A DNA stretch of 64,000 bases from Pseudomonas sp. GCEP-101 (GCF_025133575.1 NZ_CP104011.1:3914965-3978964); one strand, 5' to 3'. Positions 29,048 to 37,560 are shown, counted from the first letter of the stretch. Notes: generated from the letters alone by a model not told the origin. Numbers and translations: made by a program.

Positions 29048-29650
29048 TCAGGTGCGGGTGAACAGAGGGTAGAGCGAAGCGACCAGCAGCGCCGCCATGC
29101 CGACGTTGAACAGGCGCAACCGCAGCGGGTCTTCCAGCCAGCGCCGCAGCAGGCTGCCGAGCACCGTCCAGACGCCCACGCTGGGCAGGTTGACCACGGC
29201 GAACAGGGTAGCGATCAACACCACGTTGCCGATCCAGCTGTTGGCCGGCAGGTAGGTGGCGATGGCGCCCACGGCCATCACCCAGGCCTTGGGGTTGACC
29301 CATTGGAAGGCCGCGGCCTGGAGGAAGGTCATGGGCCTGGCGCTGTTTTCGCCTTTCGCCTCGGGGGCGCCGGAGCGGGCGATCTTCCAGGCCAGGTACA
29401 GCAGATACGCGCCGCCGGCATAGCGCAGTGCGGTATAGGTCGCTGGGAAGCGCTCGAACAGCTGATGCAGGCCCAGGCCCACGGCGACCACCAGCAGCAG
29501 GAAACCGATGCTGATGCCTAGCATGTGCGGGAGGGTGCGGCGCACGCCGAAGTTCACGCCCGAGGCCAGCAACATCATGTTGTTGGGGCCGGGGGTGATG
29601 GAGGTGACGAAGGCGAACAGCACGAAGGCGCCGAGGAGTTCGAGGGGCAT
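29048..29650 (-). CDS. LysE/RhtB-family translocator
   Basis: The 200-residue, six-helix exporter has the LysE signature TSITPGPNNMMLLASGVNFG near the N-terminus, GGAYLLYLAWKIARSG in the middle and FQWVNPKAWVMAVGA. The family exports amino acids and derivatives. ATG 29650 is chosen because family similarity begins there (MPLELLGAFVLFAF); the frame extends upstream through a repeat. It probably shares a transcript with benE just downstream. Confidence 0.88.
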   Translation of the reverse strand: MPLELLGAFVLFAFVTSITPGPNNMMLLASGVNFGVRRTLPHMLGISIGFLLLVVAVGLGLHQLFERFPATYTALRYAGGAYLLYLAWKIARSGAPEAKGENSARPMTFLQAAAFQWVNPKAWVMAVGAIATYLPANSWIGNVVLIATLFAVVNLPSVGVWTVLGSLLRRWLEDPLRLRLFNVGMAALLVASLYPLFTRT

Positions 29651-29708
29651 GGCGGGGTACCGGTCTTGTTTTGGGGGACTACTTTTTCTGGAGCCTTGTG
29701 CCAGGGTT

Positions 29709-29829
29709 TTCCCTCTCCCTAACCCTCTCCCTGAAGGGAGAGGGGACCGTGCGGTGCAGGCTGAAGCCAAAGCGTCAGTCGGCATGGAACTCCCTCTCCC
29801 TTCAGGGAGAGGGCGGGGGGAGAGGGGCG
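29709..29829. repeat. CTCTCCCT inverted-pair element
   Basis: The left arm (29709-29746) and right arm (29791-29829) are near-identical to those at 9533-9657, around a spacer of about 45 bp. It lies upstream of both the LysE gene and the divergent membrane-protein gene, so here it sits in a promoter region rather than at transcript ends. The rest of 29651-29993 shows no gene. Confidence 0.85.
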
Positions 29830-29993
29830 CCCCAGGCAGAGTCTTAAGTAGGACCAGCCTAATCCCCCAGCTTCCGGCCTGTCCCATAACAGCCAGTCGC
29901 CGAACGGCCCGTACAGTGCGAGCGGCAGTGGCATGCGCGGGAGTGCGCCGGTATGGTGCGGGGAAGCCGTACAACTGATGGAAGATCGCCACC

Positions 29994-30635
29994 ATGGACC
30001 AGAACCCCTATGCCGCCCCCAAGGTCGAGCTGGTGGATCAGAGCGTTCCCGGCGCGTTCCTCGGCGGGCGTTGGCGTGCGGGCCAGCTGCGCCTGCTCGC
30101 CTGCCTTAGCCTGGCGCTGCTGCTGTGCAACCTGGTGCTGTTCGCCCTGTCCTTCGCGACCGCCCTGCAGGCGTCCGGCACGTGGCAACGCTACGAACTC
30201 TGGGTCGGGGTGCTCAGCACGGTGCTCGGCTGCTTCCTGCTCTGGCGCACCCGGCGCTTTCTCGAAGACCGCTTCAATGCCCGTGGGCTGGCCTGGCCGG
30301 TTGGCCTGTCGATTGCCGTCGCGCTGGTGATGCAGGTGTACAGCCTGATCTTCGACGAGCAGCTGAGCGGCGAATTCAACGGCGCGCTGATGGGCTTCAT
30401 GGGGCTGTTCGTGCCCACTGGCGTTGTCACCCTGTGGTACGGCATCCGTCTGCTGAAGATCGAGTTGCCGTACCCGTCGGTAAAGGTCATGGGCTGGCTG
30501 GAAGTGGCCTCCGGCGTGTGCCTGATCAGCGTCGTGCTGTTCCTGCCCGGCACCGCCCTGGCGATGGCCAGCCTGCTGCCGCTGGCGTTGATGTTCCTGC
30601 GCGCGGCGCGCGAGCTGGACGACTCCGCCCGCTAG
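29994..30635 (+). CDS. Predicted membrane protein with NPYAAPK N-terminus
   Basis: The 213-residue protein opens with MDQNPYAAPKVELVD, a short motif seen at the N-terminus of many uncharacterised proteobacterial membrane proteins. About five to six hydrophobic segments follow (LLACLSLALLLCNLVLFAL; VGVLSTVLGCFLLW; PVGLSIAVALVMQVYSLIF; GLFVPTGVVTLWYG; VCLISVVLFLPGTALAM). No catalytic motif was found, so the function is unknown. The stop codon shares a CTAG tetranucleotide with the stop of the convergent marR-type gene. Confidence 0.75.
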   Translation: MDQNPYAAPKVELVDQSVPGAFLGGRWRAGQLRLLACLSLALLLCNLVLFALSFATALQASGTWQRYELWVGVLSTVLGCFLLWRTRRFLEDRFNARGLAWPVGLSIAVALVMQVYSLIFDEQLSGEFNGALMGFMGLFVPTGVVTLWYGIRLLKIELPYPSVKVMGWLEVASGVCLISVVLFLPGTALAMASLLPLALMFLRAARELDDSAR

Positions 30636-31075
30636 CCCTCGTCCTGCGAGCGGGCGATGGCCTGATTGACGGCCAGCCAGCCGCGCACCGCGTCTTCCCC
30701 GGCCTCGTCGAAGGCGCGTTGCAGCAGGCGGCCCTGCTCCTGGCGCAGGGCCTTTTCCAGCTTGCCGCCTTCGGCAGTCAGCTCCAGCAGGCGCCGGCGC
30801 TTGTCGTTGTCGCAGGCTTCGCTGCGGATCAGGTCGCGCTCGAGCAACTGGCGCAGCGGCACGTTCAGCGCCTGCTTGGTCACGCCCAGCGCGGCCAGCA
30901 GCTGGCTGACGGAGAGCCCCGGATTGCGCGCGATGAAGAACAGGATGCGGTGGTGCACGCGGCTCAGGCCGCGGCGTGCCAGCATTTCGTCGGGTTTCGC
31001 GGTAAAGGCCCGGTAGCTGTAGAAGAAGGCTTCCATGGCCTGGAGTTGCAGGGTTGTTTTTGTTAGGTCAGGCAT
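30632..31075 (-). CDS. MarR-family transcriptional regulator
   Basis: The 147-residue winged-helix regulator has LSRVHHRILFFIARNPGLSV, the recognition region ALGVTKQALNVPLRQLLERDL, and the wing with DNDKRRRLLELTAEG. MarR proteins are dimers that repress a neighbouring gene until a small phenolic or other ligand binds. The gene is divergent from the aminotransferase-GST pair across 81 bp, and a perfect GTCAA-N5-TTGAC palindrome lies between them. The ribosome-binding site is weak. Confidence 0.85.
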   Translation of the reverse strand: MPDLTKTTLQLQAMEAFFYSYRAFTAKPDEMLARRGLSRVHHRILFFIARNPGLSVSQLLAALGVTKQALNVPLRQLLERDLIRSEACDNDKRRRLLELTAEGGKLEKALRQEQGRLLQRAFDEAGEDAVRGWLAVNQAIARSQDEG

Positions 31076-31108
31076 ATTGACGTATCCGTCTCGGGCGTCG
31101 TAGCTTCG

Positions 31109-31123
31109 GTCAAGCAGTTTGAC
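31109..31123. promoter_or_regulatory. Candidate MarR operator GTCAA-N5-TTGAC
   Basis: A perfect inverted repeat GTCAAGCAGTTTGAC lies 34 bp from the marR start and 34 bp from the aminotransferase start. Its location between divergent genes and its half-site resemble known MarR-family operators. Binding is inferred. Confidence 0.5.
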
Positions 31124-31156
31124 TCATTCTTCCGTGCTCCCGCTACCGGTGACCCC

Positions 31157-32314
31157 ATGGCCTTCTCCGAACGCATCGCCCGACTGAAAAGCTCTCTGAT
31201 TCGTGAAATCCTCGCCGCGGCGCAGCGCCCGGAGGTGATGTCCTTCGCCGGCGGCCTGCCGGCCGAGCCGATGCTGCCGAAGGTGAACTGGGACGCCATG
31301 CCGGCGAGCATGGGCCAGTACGGCATGAGCGAAGGGGAGCCGGCGCTGCGCGAGGCCATCGCCGCCGAGGCACGCGCGTTGGGCGTACCGTGCGAGGCGA
31401 GCCAGGTGCTGATCGTCAGTGGCTCGCAGCAGACGCTGGACCTGGCCAGCAAGCTGTTCATCGACCCGGGCACCGAGGTACTGCTCGAAGCGCCGACCTA
31501 TCTCGCCGCGCTGCAGGCCTTCCAGTTGTTCGGGGCGAACTGCCTGACCGTGCCGCTGGGCGCCGAGGGGCCGGACGTTGCCGCGTTGCGCCAGCGCCTG
31601 GAGACCAGCAAGCCGGCCTTCGCCTATCTGATCCCGACTTTCCAGAACCCGTCCGGCGTGCGCTACAGCGAACAGCGCCGCGATGAAGTGGCCGCGGTGC
31701 TCGACGAGTTCGGCGTGACCCTGATCGAGGACGAACCCTACCGCGAGCTGGTGTTCGACGCGGGCGCCGCGACGCCGCTGGTCAGCCGCCTGAAACAGTC
31801 CAGCTGGATCTACACCGGCACCGTGTCCAAGACGCTGTTGCCAGGCCTGCGCGTGGGCTTCCTGATCGCCACGCCGGACCTGTTCCCGCACCTGCTGCGC
31901 CTGAAGCAGTCCGCCGACCTGCACACCAACCGCGTCGGCCAGTGGCAGGCGCTGCAGTGGTTCGGCACCGAAGCCTACCGTGGCCACCTGGCCGAGCTGC
32001 GCGACTTCTATCGCCTGCGCCGTGACGCCATGCAGGCGCAGTTGCAGGAGCATTTCGCCGACCTGGCGGAGTGGAACGTGCCCCAGGGCGGGCTGTTCTT
32101 CTGGCTCAAGCTCAAGCAGCCGCTGGATACCCGCACGCTGCTGGACGCCGCGCTGGCGCAGAACGTGGCGTTCATGCCCGGCGAGCCGTTCTTCGTCGAG
32201 CCGGATGCCAACCCCGGCTATTTGCGGCTTAACTTCAGCCACGTGGCGCCCGAGCGCGCCGGCGAAGGCTTGCGTCGCCTGGCCGCGGTGATCCGCGACG
32301 CCCAGGCTCAATGA
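31157..32314 (+). CDS. PLP-dependent aminotransferase, class I/II (MocR-domain/2-aminoadipate type)
   Basis: The 385-residue fold-type I aminotransferase has VMSFAGGLPAEPMLP, SGSQQTLDLASKLFIDPGTE, IPTFQNPSGV, EDEPYREL, and the PLP Schiff-base Lys in GTVSKTLLPGLRVGF. The set matches stand-alone enzymes related to 2-aminoadipate aminotransferases and to the catalytic half of MocR regulators; no wHTH domain is attached. The substrate is probably an amino acid such as an aromatic or aminoadipate. It is followed within 11 bp by a GST gene and probably regulated by the divergent MarR protein. Confidence 0.9.
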   Translation: MAFSERIARLKSSLIREILAAAQRPEVMSFAGGLPAEPMLPKVNWDAMPASMGQYGMSEGEPALREAIAAEARALGVPCEASQVLIVSGSQQTLDLASKLFIDPGTEVLLEAPTYLAALQAFQLFGANCLTVPLGAEGPDVAALRQRLETSKPAFAYLIPTFQNPSGVRYSEQRRDEVAAVLDEFGVTLIEDEPYRELVFDAGAATPLVSRLKQSSWIYTGTVSKTLLPGLRVGFLIATPDLFPHLLRLKQSADLHTNRVGQWQALQWFGTEAYRGHLAELRDFYRLRRDAMQAQLQEHFADLAEWNVPQGGLFFWLKLKQPLDTRTLLDAALAQNVAFMPGEPFFVEPDANPGYLRLNFSHVAPERAGEGLRRLAAVIRDAQAQ

Positions 32315-32324
32315 GGAGATGAGC

Positions 32325-32927
32325 ATGTACACCGTTTATGGCGATCGGCAGTCCGGCAACTGCTACAAGGTCAAGCTGGCCCTGCACCTGCTCGGCTTGC
32401 CGTACCAGTGGCGCGACGTCGACATCCTCAAGGGCGAGACGCAGACCGCCGAGTTCCTGGCGATGAACCCCAACGGCAAGGTGCCGGTGCTGCAACTGGA
32501 AGACGGCACCTGTCTGTGGGAGTCCAACGCCATCCTCAACTTCCTCGCCGATGGCAGCGAGCTGCTGCCCCGCGAGCCGCGTCTGCGCACCCAGGTGCTG
32601 CAGTGGCAGTTCTTCGAGCAGTACAGCCATGAGCCCTACGTGGCGGTGGCGCGCTTCATCGAGTTCTACCTGGGCCTGCCGGAGGAGCGCCGCGAGGAGT
32701 ACGCGCGCTGCCACAAGGGCGGCTACAAGGCGCTGAAGGTGATGGAGAAACAGCTGGAGCAGACGCCTTATCTGGTGGGGGATACCTACTCCATCGCCGA
32801 CATCACCCTGTACGCCTACACCCACGTGGCGCACCAGGGCGGCTTCGACCTGTCGAACTTCCCGGCGATCAATGACTGGCTGGCGCGGGTGGCGGACCAC
32901 CCGCGGCATGTGGGAATGCAGGACTGA
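32325..32927 (+). CDS. Glutathione S-transferase family protein
   Basis: The 200-residue cytosolic GST has an N-terminal thioredoxin-like domain (MYTVYGDRQSGNCYKVKLAL) with glutathione-site residues in MNPNGKVPVL and WESNAILNFL. The helical C-terminal domain ends in SIADITLYAYTHVAHQGGFD. ATG 32325 is preferred to ATG 32319 since GAGGAG is then correctly spaced. It is the last gene of the pair with the aminotransferase and is followed by a strong terminator. In PAO1 the syntenic GST (PA1655, from memory) borders the H2 type VI secretion cluster, which is missing here. Confidence 0.9.
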   Translation: MYTVYGDRQSGNCYKVKLALHLLGLPYQWRDVDILKGETQTAEFLAMNPNGKVPVLQLEDGTCLWESNAILNFLADGSELLPREPRLRTQVLQWQFFEQYSHEPYVAVARFIEFYLGLPEERREEYARCHKGGYKALKVMEKQLEQTPYLVGDTYSIADITLYAYTHVAHQGGFDLSNFPAINDWLARVADHPRHVGMQD

Positions 32928-32946
32928 TCCTCAAACCCCGCCCCTG

Positions 32947-32979
32947 AAAACGCCGCTTCCCCGGAAGCGGCGTTTTTTA
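32947..32979 (+). terminator. Rho-independent terminator
   Basis: A perfect 10-bp stem CGCCGCTTCC/GGAAGCGGCG with a 2-nt CC loop (32951-32972) is followed by T6. It lies 20 bp after the GST stop. Confidence 0.9.
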
Positions 32980-33039
32980 TTGGGCTGCCGGGGGCGTAGG
33001 AGCAACTGTCTTTATCTGAAGCCTTGTGCTGGCGATCTT

Positions 33040-33272
33040 CCCCTCTCCCTAACCCTCTCCCTGAAGGGAGAGGGGATATCCGTGCCGAGCGATCTTCCGT
33101 GTCTGCCGATGAGCTCGGTGATGACCGCGCACGCCGAACGGCTCCCTCTCTCTTCAGGGAGAGGGCGGGCCCGGCGCAGGGCTATCCCGGTAGGAGCGGA
33201 CGTTGTCCGCTGTGTGGCCGGCCAGCTCGGAGCCGTCGGCAAGCGATCGCGGACGAAGTCCGCTCCTACGCA
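33040..33272. repeat. CTCTCCCT pair and REP pair
   Basis: The left CTCTCCCT arm is 33040-33076; the right arm, 33142-33168, is truncated at GGCGGGCC. Two REPs follow, at 33190-33212 (degenerate GGAC class) and 33246-33270 (inverted). The remaining sequence to 33488 contains an imperfect hairpin (33323-33334 with 33343-33353) and the hemerythrin leader, but no gene. Confidence 0.8.
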
Positions 33273-33488
33273 CGGTTTCTCCAGGTGAGTGGCGAAAACC
33301 GGCAAATTGCCATCAGATAGATCCGAAAAACCGCTCTAAATTGCGGATTTCGGCTCTATGGGGTTGACCGGCATCATGGCGGCGTTTTGCCGCCCTCCCT
33401 ACCCTTGATCGCGCTGCCATGCGGGATGTACCGATGTGGCCGGACGCGAGCGGCAGGCAGTGTCGTCGTCCGGTATGGGGAGGGAAAG

Positions 33489-33950
33489 ATGGCCTATCTG
33501 GTCTGGCAGGCGGATCTCGATACCGGGATCGGAGTGATCGACGCACAGCACAAGCGCATCGTCGAAATGATCAACCAACTGCACGAGGCCCAGGCCCAGC
33601 ACGACCGAGCCATGCTCGGCGGGGTGATCGAGGAACTGGTGGACTACACGATCTCCCATTTCGCCTTCGAGGAAACCCTGCTGGAGGACTCCGGCTACCA
33701 GTTCACCCGTGCGCACAAGAAGGTCCACGAACTCTTCATCAAGCGCGTTTCCGACTACCACCTGCGCTTCGACGCTGGCGAGGACGTTGCCGAGGAGCTC
33801 AAGGGCCTGCTCGGCCGCTGGCTGTTCAACCATATCCGCAACGACGACGCCAACTACGTCGACGCGGTGAAGGCGACCATGCACGAGCTGACCCGCGACC
33901 AGAGCCATGGCGGCTGGCTGTCGCGCTCGATGAAGCGATTCTTCGGCTGA
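33489..33950 (+). CDS. Bacteriohemerythrin
   Basis: The 153-residue four-helix non-heme di-iron O2-binding protein has the full ligand pattern: His21 (DAQHKRI), His57 and Glu61 (HFAFEETLL), His76 and His80 (HKKVH), and His115 and Asp120 (HIRNDD). In P. aeruginosa the homologue is Mhr, linked to microoxia. ATG 33489 follows a strong GGGGAGGG site. The C-terminal extension ([20 protein letters not shown]) is slightly longer than the minimal domain. It is upstream of a periplasmic double-Cache protein. Confidence 0.93.
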   Translation: MAYLVWQADLDTGIGVIDAQHKRIVEMINQLHEAQAQHDRAMLGGVIEELVDYTISHFAFEETLLEDSGYQFTRAHKKVHELFIKRVSDYHLRFDAGEDVAEELKGLLGRWLFNHIRNDDANYVDAVKATMHELTRDQSHGGWLSRSMKRFFG

Positions 33951-34046
33951 ATCTTCAGCCACTTCGGCGGTGAATGCCGGCGCGAATCCGCCTTGGCTGA
34001 CTATGCTCTGTGCACAACGACAAGCAATGCCAGGGGGTATTCGCGC

Positions 34047-34898
34047 ATGAAGACGCTGTTGAAGTCACTGCTGCTGCTTTCATTCCTTTCGTCCTTCCCG
34101 TTGTTCGCCGCCCAGTCGAGCACCACTGCCCCGACGGATGACCAGCGCGCCAAGGCGCTGCTGGCCAAGGCGGTGGCCGCCTACAAGCAGGACGGTGACA
34201 AGGCGTTCGCCGCGTTCAGCCGGCAGGGCGAGTTCGTCGATGGCGACCTGTACGTCTTCGTGGTGGACAGCAAGGGCACCATGCTTGCCAGCGGTGGGCC
34301 GTCGGTGGTGCTGATCGACCGCGATGTCTCGTCCACCCTCGATCCCTCGCTCAAGGAACAGTTCGCCAAGGCGCTGAAGTCGCCGGAAACCGGCAAGGTG
34401 CAACAGGCCGACTACCGCTGGAAGAACTGGGCGGACGGCAAGGTCGAGCGCAAGCACGTGTACTACCAGCGCGTTGGCGAGCGCTTCCTCGCGGTGGGCT
34501 ACTACATCCCGCGCGCCTCGGCGCAGCAGGCGGCGGCGATGCTGGACAAGGCGGTGAAAGCCGTCGAGGCCGATCCGCAAGGCACCTTCAAGAAGATCAA
34601 TGCGCTGGACAAGACCTTCATCGAGGACGATCTCTACGTCTTCGTGGTGGACCTGGACACGTCCAGGTTCGTCGCCCACGGCTTCAACACGCGGATGGTC
34701 GGCACCGATTTCGAATCGCTGAAGGACCCGGGTGGCAACCCGGTGGGCCACGCCATGCTGGAGCTGGCCAAGTCCAAGGGGGAGGCCGAGTTCGACTACC
34801 AGTGGCGCAACCCGGTGACCAGCAAGGTGGAAAACAAGCACGCCTTCCTGCGCAAGGCCGGCCACTATCTGGTCGCGGTGGGCTACTACACCCGCTGA
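34047..34898 (+). CDS. Periplasmic tandem Cache-domain protein
   Basis: The 283-residue protein has a cleavable signal peptide (MKTLLKSLLLLSFLSSFPLF, then AA) and two repeats of a single-Cache-like sensor fold. DLYVFVVD recurs at 67-74 and 195-202, YRWKN/YQWRN at 123-127 and 251-255, and AVGYY at 149-153 and 277-281. There is no transmembrane segment or output domain after the signal peptide, so it should be a free periplasmic binding protein needing a partner. Start ATG 34047 follows an AGGGGG tract. A bidirectional terminator follows. The ligand is unknown. Confidence 0.82.
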   Translation: MKTLLKSLLLLSFLSSFPLFAAQSSTTAPTDDQRAKALLAKAVAAYKQDGDKAFAAFSRQGEFVDGDLYVFVVDSKGTMLASGGPSVVLIDRDVSSTLDPSLKEQFAKALKSPETGKVQQADYRWKNWADGKVERKHVYYQRVGERFLAVGYYIPRASAQQAAAMLDKAVKAVEADPQGTFKKINALDKTFIEDDLYVFVVDLDTSRFVAHGFNTRMVGTDFESLKDPGGNPVGHAMLELAKSKGEAEFDYQWRNPVTSKVENKHAFLRKAGHYLVAVGYYTR

Positions 34899-34916
34899 GC
34901 CCTGTGCCGCAGGCAG

Positions 34917-34946
34917 AAAAAAACCGGCCCTTGGGGCCGGTTTTTT
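34917..34946. terminator. Bidirectional rho-independent terminator
   Basis: An A7 run, a perfect 7-bp stem CCGGCCC/GGGCCGG with loop TTG, then T6. It serves the Cache-protein gene on the plus strand and folE on the minus strand. Confidence 0.92.
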
Positions 34947-34963
34947 CATGGCGGCGGTTCGCT

Positions 34964-35509
34964 TCAGTGGATCAGGCTGAGGAACTCGCTGCGGGTGGCG
35001 GCGTTCTCGCGGAACTCGCCGAGCATGACCGAGGTGACCATGGAGGAGTTCTGCTTCTCCACGCCGCGCATCATCATGCACATGTGCTTGGCCTCGATCA
35101 CCACGGCCACGCCCAGCGCGCCGGTGACCTGCTGCACGGCCTCGGCGATCTGCCGCGACATGTTTTCCTGGATTTGCAGGCGGCGGGCGTACATGTCGAC
35201 GATGCGCGCGACCTTGGACAGGCCCAGCACCTTGCCGTTGGGGATGTAGGCGACGTGGGCCTTGCCGATGAAGGGCAGCAGGTGGTGTTCGCACAGCGAG
35301 TAGAGCTCGATGTCCTTGACCAGCACCATTTCGCTGTTGTCGGAGCTGAACAGGGCGCCGTTGACGATCTCCTCCAGCGTCTGCTGGTAGCCGCGGCAGA
35401 GGTACTGCATGGCTTTGGCGGCACGCTTGGGCGTATCCAGCAGACCTTCGCGGGTGACGTCCTCACCGAGCTGGCTGAGGATCGCGGAGTAGTTTTGTTC
35501 CAGGGACAT
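34964..35509 (-). CDS. folE: GTP cyclohydrolase I
   Basis: The 181-residue FolE-type enzyme converts GTP to dihydroneopterin triphosphate, the first step of folate and pterin synthesis. Zinc and catalytic motifs are visible: [12 protein letters not shown] with Cys73 and His76, [18 protein letters not shown], and [10 protein letters not shown] with the third zinc ligand. Length is normal. Synteny with the Smr, cysteine-hydrolase and prmB genes upstream matches PAO1 from memory. No riboswitch was seen in the 143-bp upstream gap. Confidence 0.96.
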   Translation of the reverse strand: MSLEQNYSAILSQLGEDVTREGLLDTPKRAAKAMQYLCRGYQQTLEEIVNGALFSSDNSEMVLVKDIELYSLCEHHLLPFIGKAHVAYIPNGKVLGLSKVARIVDMYARRLQIQENMSRQIAEAVQQVTGALGVAVVIEAKHMCMMMRGVEKQNSSMVTSVMLGEFRENAATRSEFLSLIH

Positions 35510-35652
35510 GATCTACCTGTGGCAATGACAAAAATAAGAACCGTGGCGCAGGGTAGGGCGCGCGGTCCCCTCTGGCAAGCGCCTGCTGCCGGCTGGCGCG
35601 TTATGCCGGGCGCTCTGGCGCCAGGCGCCGGGCCGGGGCTGCCGCGGCGGAT

Positions 35653-36210
35653 TTACTCGTCGCGGCCTTCGAGCATGGTGCGACGCAGCATCACGTAGAT
35701 GGCGCCGGTGCCGCCGTGGCGCGGCAGGCAGGAGGCGAAGCCGAGCACCTGCGGGTGCTGGCGCAGCCAGGTGTTGACGTGGCTTTTCACCATGGGGCTG
35801 CGGCCGTCGATGCGCGCGGCCTTGCCGTGCGTGACGCGGACACAGCGGATTTCGAAGCGGGTGGCCTCGGCGATGAAGTCCCAGAGGGTTTCACGGGCGG
35901 TTTCGATCTTCATGCCGTGCAGGTCGAGGCTGCCTTCGAACGCGATCTGGCCAGCCTTGAGCTTGCGCATCTGGCCTTCCTGGACGCCGTCGCGGGCCCA
36001 GTAGAGTTCGTCCTCGGGACCGACGTCGATGACGAACTGATCGGAGAGGCCATCGACGCGAATGTTCTCGGTGCGCACGGTTGCGTTCTGCCGCAGCTCC
36101 TTGAGCTGCTTGCGGTCGGCCTTGGGCTTGCCGGTATCGGCCTGGTCCACGGTGATGCGCTTGACGCCGCGCATCTCGCGGGCGAATTGAGAAAAGTCGT
36201 CGTCTTGCAT
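35653..36210 (-). CDS. Smr/MutS2-type endonuclease domain protein (SmrA/YdaL-like)
   Basis: The 185-residue protein has a charged N-terminal extension of about 90 residues and a C-terminal Smr domain. The domain has the nuclease motifs LDLHG (96-100) and THGK (127-130), and HGGTGAIYVML at the end. Stand-alone Smr proteins are DNA nicking or RNA-cleaving nucleases linked to repair or ribosome rescue (SmrB type). ATG 36210 is chosen over a GTG two codons earlier because of an ideal GGAGG site. Its substrate here is not known. Confidence 0.88.
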   Translation of the reverse strand: MQDDDFSQFAREMRGVKRITVDQADTGKPKADRKQLKELRQNATVRTENIRVDGLSDQFVIDVGPEDELYWARDGVQEGQMRKLKAGQIAFEGSLDLHGMKIETARETLWDFIAEATRFEIRCVRVTHGKAARIDGRSPMVKSHVNTWLRQHPQVLGFASCLPRHGGTGAIYVMLRRTMLEGRDE

Positions 36211-36288
36211 GCGCACCTCCTGAAAGAGCCGCGCAGTTTAACGGATCGAACTGGTCCTACGGAAAGTCGCCACCTGGCCTGTAGGAGA

Positions 36289-36609
36289 TTAGTCGCGGCG
36301 CTTCATCAACCGCGGAGACAGGCTCAGGCCGTCGCGGCCACGGGCGCGGCGGCGCGCAGCGCGCCAGAAGATGATGCCCAGCCACAGGCAGAGCAGGCCG
36401 ATCACCAGCAGCACCGCGCCGGCGCCCGGCTCGATGTGCATCACGCCCACCGCCGGCTGGCGGCGCAGCAGGGCGGCAACACCGGCCATGGCGGAGAGGA
36501 TGCCGAAGGTGGCGATCACCGCGGCGAGTGCGGCGGCGAAGCGCCAGCGCCAGCGGCCCGGGCGTTTGGGGCGCAGGCTGCGTGGATCGAAATTGTCCGT
36601 CATCTTCAT
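36289..36609 (-). CDS. Small predicted membrane protein
   Basis: The 106-residue protein has two hydrophobic helices (about 25-47 and 64-82, with GAGAVLLVIGLLCLWLGIIF) and strongly basic ends (RPKRPGRWRWR; RRRARGR). It has no recognisable family or catalytic motif. ATG 36609 has an AGGAAG site. The position between smr and the cysteine-hydrolase gene matches a conserved hypothetical in PAO1 (from memory). Confidence 0.65.
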   Translation of the reverse strand: MKMTDNFDPRSLRPKRPGRWRWRFAAALAAVIATFGILSAMAGVAALLRRQPAVGVMHIEPGAGAVLLVIGLLCLWLGIIFWRAARRRARGRDGLSLSPRLMKRRD

Positions 36610-36686
36610 CCCGACTTCCTCATCTATTGAACGAGGCTATGACCGGTGGGGATGGGTGGGGTTCCAACCCCAGGGTCGGGAAGTAC

Positions 36687-36715
36687 TGCGAACCCGCAGT
36701 GTGAGCGGGTTCGCA
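36687..36715. other. Perfect 11-bp hairpin without T tract
   Basis: TGCGAACCCGC/GCGGGTTCGCA flank a 7-nt loop, AGTGTGA. It lies between the 3' end of the cysteine-hydrolase gene and the start of the small membrane-protein gene on the minus strand. It may be a REP relative, an attenuator or a protein-binding palindrome; no poly-T follows on either strand. Confidence 0.5.
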
Positions 36716-36782
36716 CACTTTCGCGCCTAAGCTGAGCCTAACCCCGGGCGCTTGTCGCCGCCGTCCGTCGGGACGAATGGCC

Positions 36783-37379
36783 TCAGACCAGCGCCTGGGC
36801 CTGGGCCACCACGGCGGCGAAGTTGTCGCCCAGGGCGGCGATTTCGGCGCGGTGCAGGTCGCGGGCGGCGAGCACGCCACCTTCGGGGGTGGGGATGTCG
36901 CGGGTGGCGCAGGCGGCATCCACCAGGGTGCAGCGATAGCCGTAGTCCTTGGCGGCGCGCACGGTGGTGCTGATGCTGGAGTGGGTCATGAAGCCGCAGA
37001 CGATCAGGTCCAGGCGGCCGCTGGCCTGCAGGCGATCATGCAGGTCGGTGCCGGCGAAGGCGTTTGGCAGGCGCTTGTCCACCACCACCTCGCCCGGCAG
37101 CGGGGCCAGTTCGGGCAGGAAGCGGCCACGCGGGCCCTGCGGGTCGAGCAGGCCGCCGACCACGCCCAGGTGGTGAACGTGGACGATGGGAGTGCCCATG
37201 GCCCGGGCCGTCTCCAGCAGCAGGCGAATCTGCGCCACCGCCGCGTCCAGGTCAGGCAGCGCGAGTACGCCGCTGCGGTACTCCTCCTGGGCGTCGATGA
37301 TCAACAGAGTGCTCTGGCGCAGGGTGGCCGGCGGATATCCGCGCCCACTGATCTGCAGCATGCTGAGCGGATGGGACAT
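36783..37379 (-). CDS. Isochorismatase/cysteine-hydrolase-like protein with Ser at the nucleophile position
   Basis: The 198-residue protein of the isochorismatase-like fold has the expected Asp29 (LIIDAQEEYRSG) and Lys102 (VDKRLPNAFAG). At the usual catalytic Cys position the motif reads CGFMTHSSISTTVRAA, so Ser135 replaces Cys; the nearby Cys128 is outside the nucleophile position. Cys-less members such as isochorismatases hydrolyse without a covalent thioester. The protein may therefore be an isochorismatase-type hydrolase rather than a nicotinamidase or amidase. ATG 37379 is preceded by CAGGAG. Confidence 0.85.
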   Translation of the reverse strand: MSHPLSMLQISGRGYPPATLRQSTLLIIDAQEEYRSGVLALPDLDAAVAQIRLLLETARAMGTPIVHVHHLGVVGGLLDPQGPRGRFLPELAPLPGEVVVDKRLPNAFAGTDLHDRLQASGRLDLIVCGFMTHSSISTTVRAAKDYGYRCTLVDAACATRDIPTPEGGVLAARDLHRAEIAALGDNFAAVVAQAQALV

Positions 37380-37560
37380 GTCTGGACTCCTGTAAATGCA
37401 TGTTCATTCATTGTGGGCCGTAACGCGTCTGCTGTGAATCTTTGCGAACTCGCGCCAAAGTGGTATTGGCATTCTTTCCCGGAACTGGCTGGAGGCGCCC
37501 CAGAGCCTCCCCGCTGAGCTAGAATGCGCCCCTTTTTGCGAGCTGCGAGGACACACTGCC

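Noticed and set aside
33285..33330. Possible sigma-54 promoter (TGGC...TTGC) before hemerythrin
   Set aside because: The spacing between GG and GC elements is wrong for a -24/-12 promoter.
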